From NCBI GenBank assembly GCA_934162125.1, contig CAKPHU010000007.1:1-64000 (forward strand): a DNA stretch of 64,000 nt, written 5' to 3'. Shown here one piece after another: positions 62,234 through 64,000 of this stretch. This stretch comes from an uncultured Bacilli bacterium. Its GTDB lineage: Bacteria; Bacillota_I; Bacilli_A; RF39; UBA660. Below the pieces are notes generated by a model, which had not been told where the DNA came from, made no database searches, and saw only the letters and a program-made list of their open reading frames with translations. Every line of letters begins with the position of its first letter. Position 1 is the stretch's first letter. The position numbers were made by a program, and so were the translations under genes.

Positions 62234-64000
62234 CTACTTCTTTATTTTATATGGACTATCAATAGTTCCATCGCCAGATATTATTTTGCAATTTTTATGT
62301 AAATATCCAACTGGTCTTATATAGGTTGTATAACTATCAGTTGATAAATCATAGAAGACTACACCATTATTAGAAATAAAGTATTTACGATTTTCTTCTA
62401 ATGATGAATTTAATAACCAGTAACCATGTTGCATACCTGGTTCATATGCTGAGAATATTTCATACATATTTGGAGCAGCAAATTTTACTTTGTATTTTTC
62501 AACTTTATCTTCTTTATTATATTTTGCGATTGTTTTGTAAATTGGAACTTCTATTTCTTTGGTAATGAAATATTTTTCATCAACAGTATCAGAAGTTCTT
62601 TGATTTATGATGTAGCCAACGTTACCTTTTTTAGTAGGATTATATTTTTTTACAGTATCGCTATCGGTATAACCGATTTCTTCGTCATTTGGTAAGTTGA
62701 TGATGTCATCAGCAATAACTTTTATAGTACCATCTGTTTCAGTAGAAATAATACGCCATGTATAACCTGAATAAGTTATATATTCACCAGTGTGTCTAGT
62801 ATTTAGATAGTCACCAGCTTTAGCTTTTGGACTTTCATCTAGTGAATATGGATCATCAATACTACCATCACCAGAAGTAATTAAGATGTCTCCTTTGATT
62901 GTTATTAAAGGTTTAATACCAAAATTATAATCTTTAGAAAAACTAGCAGCTCGCATACTGAATAAATCAGTGAACATGTTATAGATATCTTTACTTGCCC
63001 AAGCATTATTACTATCAAGTGAATTAGCTGTCCAACTAATTGTTGGAGTAAGTAAATAGCTGCCACCATCTTCAACACTAGAATTTATTTCCTTGTTTGA
63101 TAGGATGTAGACTTTTCTCTTCTTAGTTTTAGAGATACAACTTTTATTAGTTTCTACTTCTTCATTTTTTAAAGTACCTGTACAATATTCTTTTTCAATG
63201 ATTAACTTTTGAGCTTCTTCAGTTAGAAGATTATAGAAATTGTTTAACCATTCATCAATTCCAGAATAGTTGACATTTGCTAAATCAATGTCACTTACTA
63301 ATTGAACATTATCACCGTCTAGACCTACTATTCTAAAAGTTAGACCTGAGAATGTAATGTAGTTATTAGTAACAATTCCTTTATAGATACCATCTTTATC
63401 AGTATCTTCTTTAACTGTTTCTTTTAACTTTTGAATAACTTTTATTTTTCTTTCCACAACTGTTTTATTTTTAAAACTATCTGTGGCAGTGTAAGTTACT
63501 GTATAAGTTCCTGTTTTTGATGTATCAACGTTACTACTGTCGATTTCAACATCTTTAATATCCATGTTTCCATCTGTTGCATCATAGACTTTTTCTACAC
63601 CAGGTTCTTTGTATTCTTCACCTTTATTTAAAGTTATTTCTTTATCGCCTTTTAATGTAATCTTTGGGCCAGTATGGTCTGATGATGATTTAAAGACTCC
63701 ACATTCAAGATATGCATAATATTTATATTCACCATCAACTTGTTTTACTTTGACCCAACTGTTGTTTATAGAACAAGCATCAGTAGTTAGAGGTGTGTAT
63801 AAATCTTCTTTTAAGTATGACTCCTTGTATAATTCTTTTAGAGTTATAGTACTTAATCTTTTTCCAGTTGGAAGCTTAGTAGGATTTAGTTCATAATATC
63901 TTTTGGCAGCCTCTAACATTTTATTTTCATTTTTCTTAAATTGAATAAGTGGGGAAATGACTAAGAAATAAGCAAAACCAGCAACAATTATAACCGTAAT
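62234..64000 (-). CDS. Membrane-anchored extracellular protein, 5' end beyond the window
   Basis: The frame is open to the right edge, so the ATG at 63919 is not the true start: upstream codons give a membrane helix (TVIIVAGFAYFLVISPLIQF). 588 residues are visible. After the helix comes MLEAAKRYYELNPTKLPTG, like the stem region of the paralogue at 39763, an Ig-like (DUF5011-type) domain at about residues 120-195 (HTGPKITLKGDKEITLNKG), then two modules each with an x-W/F-R-I segment and each ending in SGDG-x-x-x-x-PY. First visible gene of the locus, 8 bp before the sortase. Confidence 0.75.
   Translation of the reverse strand: MTVIIVAGFAYFLVISPLIQFKKNENKMLEAAKRYYELNPTKLPTGKRLSTITLKELYKESYLKEDLYTPLTTDACSINNSWVKVKQVDGEYKYYAYLECGVFKSSSDHTGPKITLKGDKEITLNKGEEYKEPGVEKVYDATDGNMDIKDVEIDSSNVDTSKTGTYTVTYTATDSFKNKTVVERKIKVIQKLKETVKEDTDKDGIYKGIVTNNYITFSGLTFRIVGLDGDNVQLVSDIDLANVNYSGIDEWLNNFYNLLTEEAQKLIIEKEYCTGTLKNEEVETNKSCISKTKKRKVYILSNKEINSSVEDGGSYLLTPTISWTANSLDSNNAWASKDIYNMFTDLFSMRAASFSKDYNFGIKPLITIKGDILITSGDGSIDDPYSLDESPKAKAGDYLNTRHTGEYITYSGYTWRIISTETDGTIKVIADDIINLPNDEEIGYTDSDTVKKYNPTKKGNVGYIINQRTSDTVDEKYFITKEIEVPIYKTIAKYNKEDKVEKYKVKFAAPNMYEIFSAYEPGMQHGYWLLNSSLEENRKYFISNNGVVFYDLSTDSYTTYIRPVGYLHKNCKIISGDGTIDSPYKIKK

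Noticed and set aside
39763..64000. Prophage or standard conjugative transposon
   Set aside because: No phage structural genes, integrase, relaxase, excisionase or att repeats were seen; the left flank is conserved chromosomal sequence.

Overview
The window looks like a chromosomal segment of a low-GC (AT-rich by eye), monoderm Bacilli-type Firmicute using the standard code: TGA is a stop (for example in the spoVID-like and spoIVFB-like genes). Closest affinity by gene content is Bacilli/Erysipelotrichia-like or RF39-like gut lineages, but that placement is an inference. A spore-former gene set is spread through the backbone: sigG, ylmC, yunB, yutH-like, spoIVFA/spoIVFB, a spoIIB-like SPOR protein, spoVID-like and ysxE-like. 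Several blocks keep Bacillus subtilis gene order: valS-spoIIB-radC-mreC-mreD-spoIVFA-spoIVFB, tig-lonA-spoVID-ysxE, sigG-ylmC and trpS-yjbA.

Layout. 1-4222 (minus) is a type VII (WXG100/LXG-like) secretion cargo operon: three small helical proteins, then a very long Lys/Glu/Ala-repeat protein that runs off the left edge. 4300-6240 holds a GT4 glycosyltransferase and a PrsW-type membrane protease. 6350-10490 is tRNA-Ala plus the spoIVFB-spoIVFA-mreD-mreC-radC-spoIIB block, in which spoIVFB and radC appear to start at ATT codons. 10490-13320 is valS under a T-box. 13390-19250 carries dCMP deaminase, a cyclophilin lipoprotein, a flavoprotein, a metallophosphoesterase, a D,D-carboxypeptidase and a lone MvaI/BcnI-type nuclease. 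19300-20630 contains two tRNA arrays (6 + 6 tRNAs). 20660-31500 is housekeeping and sporulation. 31500-35340 is lonA and tig. 35420-36800 is trpS behind a T-box followed by a Trp-Trp mini-ORF. 36780-39730 carries yjbA, rmuC, a VTT membrane protein and a rhodanese.

39730-64000 (all minus) is the most unusual part: one continuous locus that joins a Tad/type II-like pilus machine (TadA/CpaF ATPase, TadB and TadC platform proteins, TadZ/CpaE, a CpaB-like SAF protein, a TadE-like protein, a 55-residue pilin-like peptide) to a Gram-positive type IV secretion machine (VirD4, a split VirB4, PrgI/VirB3, VirB6, two VirB2-like small membrane proteins, and a cell-wall protein with SpoIID and C39 domains). 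It also has a class B sortase, a 968-residue Cys-rich secreted protein and two paralogous membrane-anchored extracellular proteins at the two ends. No relaxase, integrase or prepilin peptidase is visible, so it looks like a resident surface machine rather than an ordinary conjugative element.

Working model (inference): the Tad ATPase and platform assemble a short pilus from the 55-residue subunit; the VirB/VirD4 part forms a membrane channel; the SpoIID/C39 protein opens peptidoglycan; the sortase and large secreted proteins finish the surface structure. Coordinates and motifs were read by eye; no database search was run.
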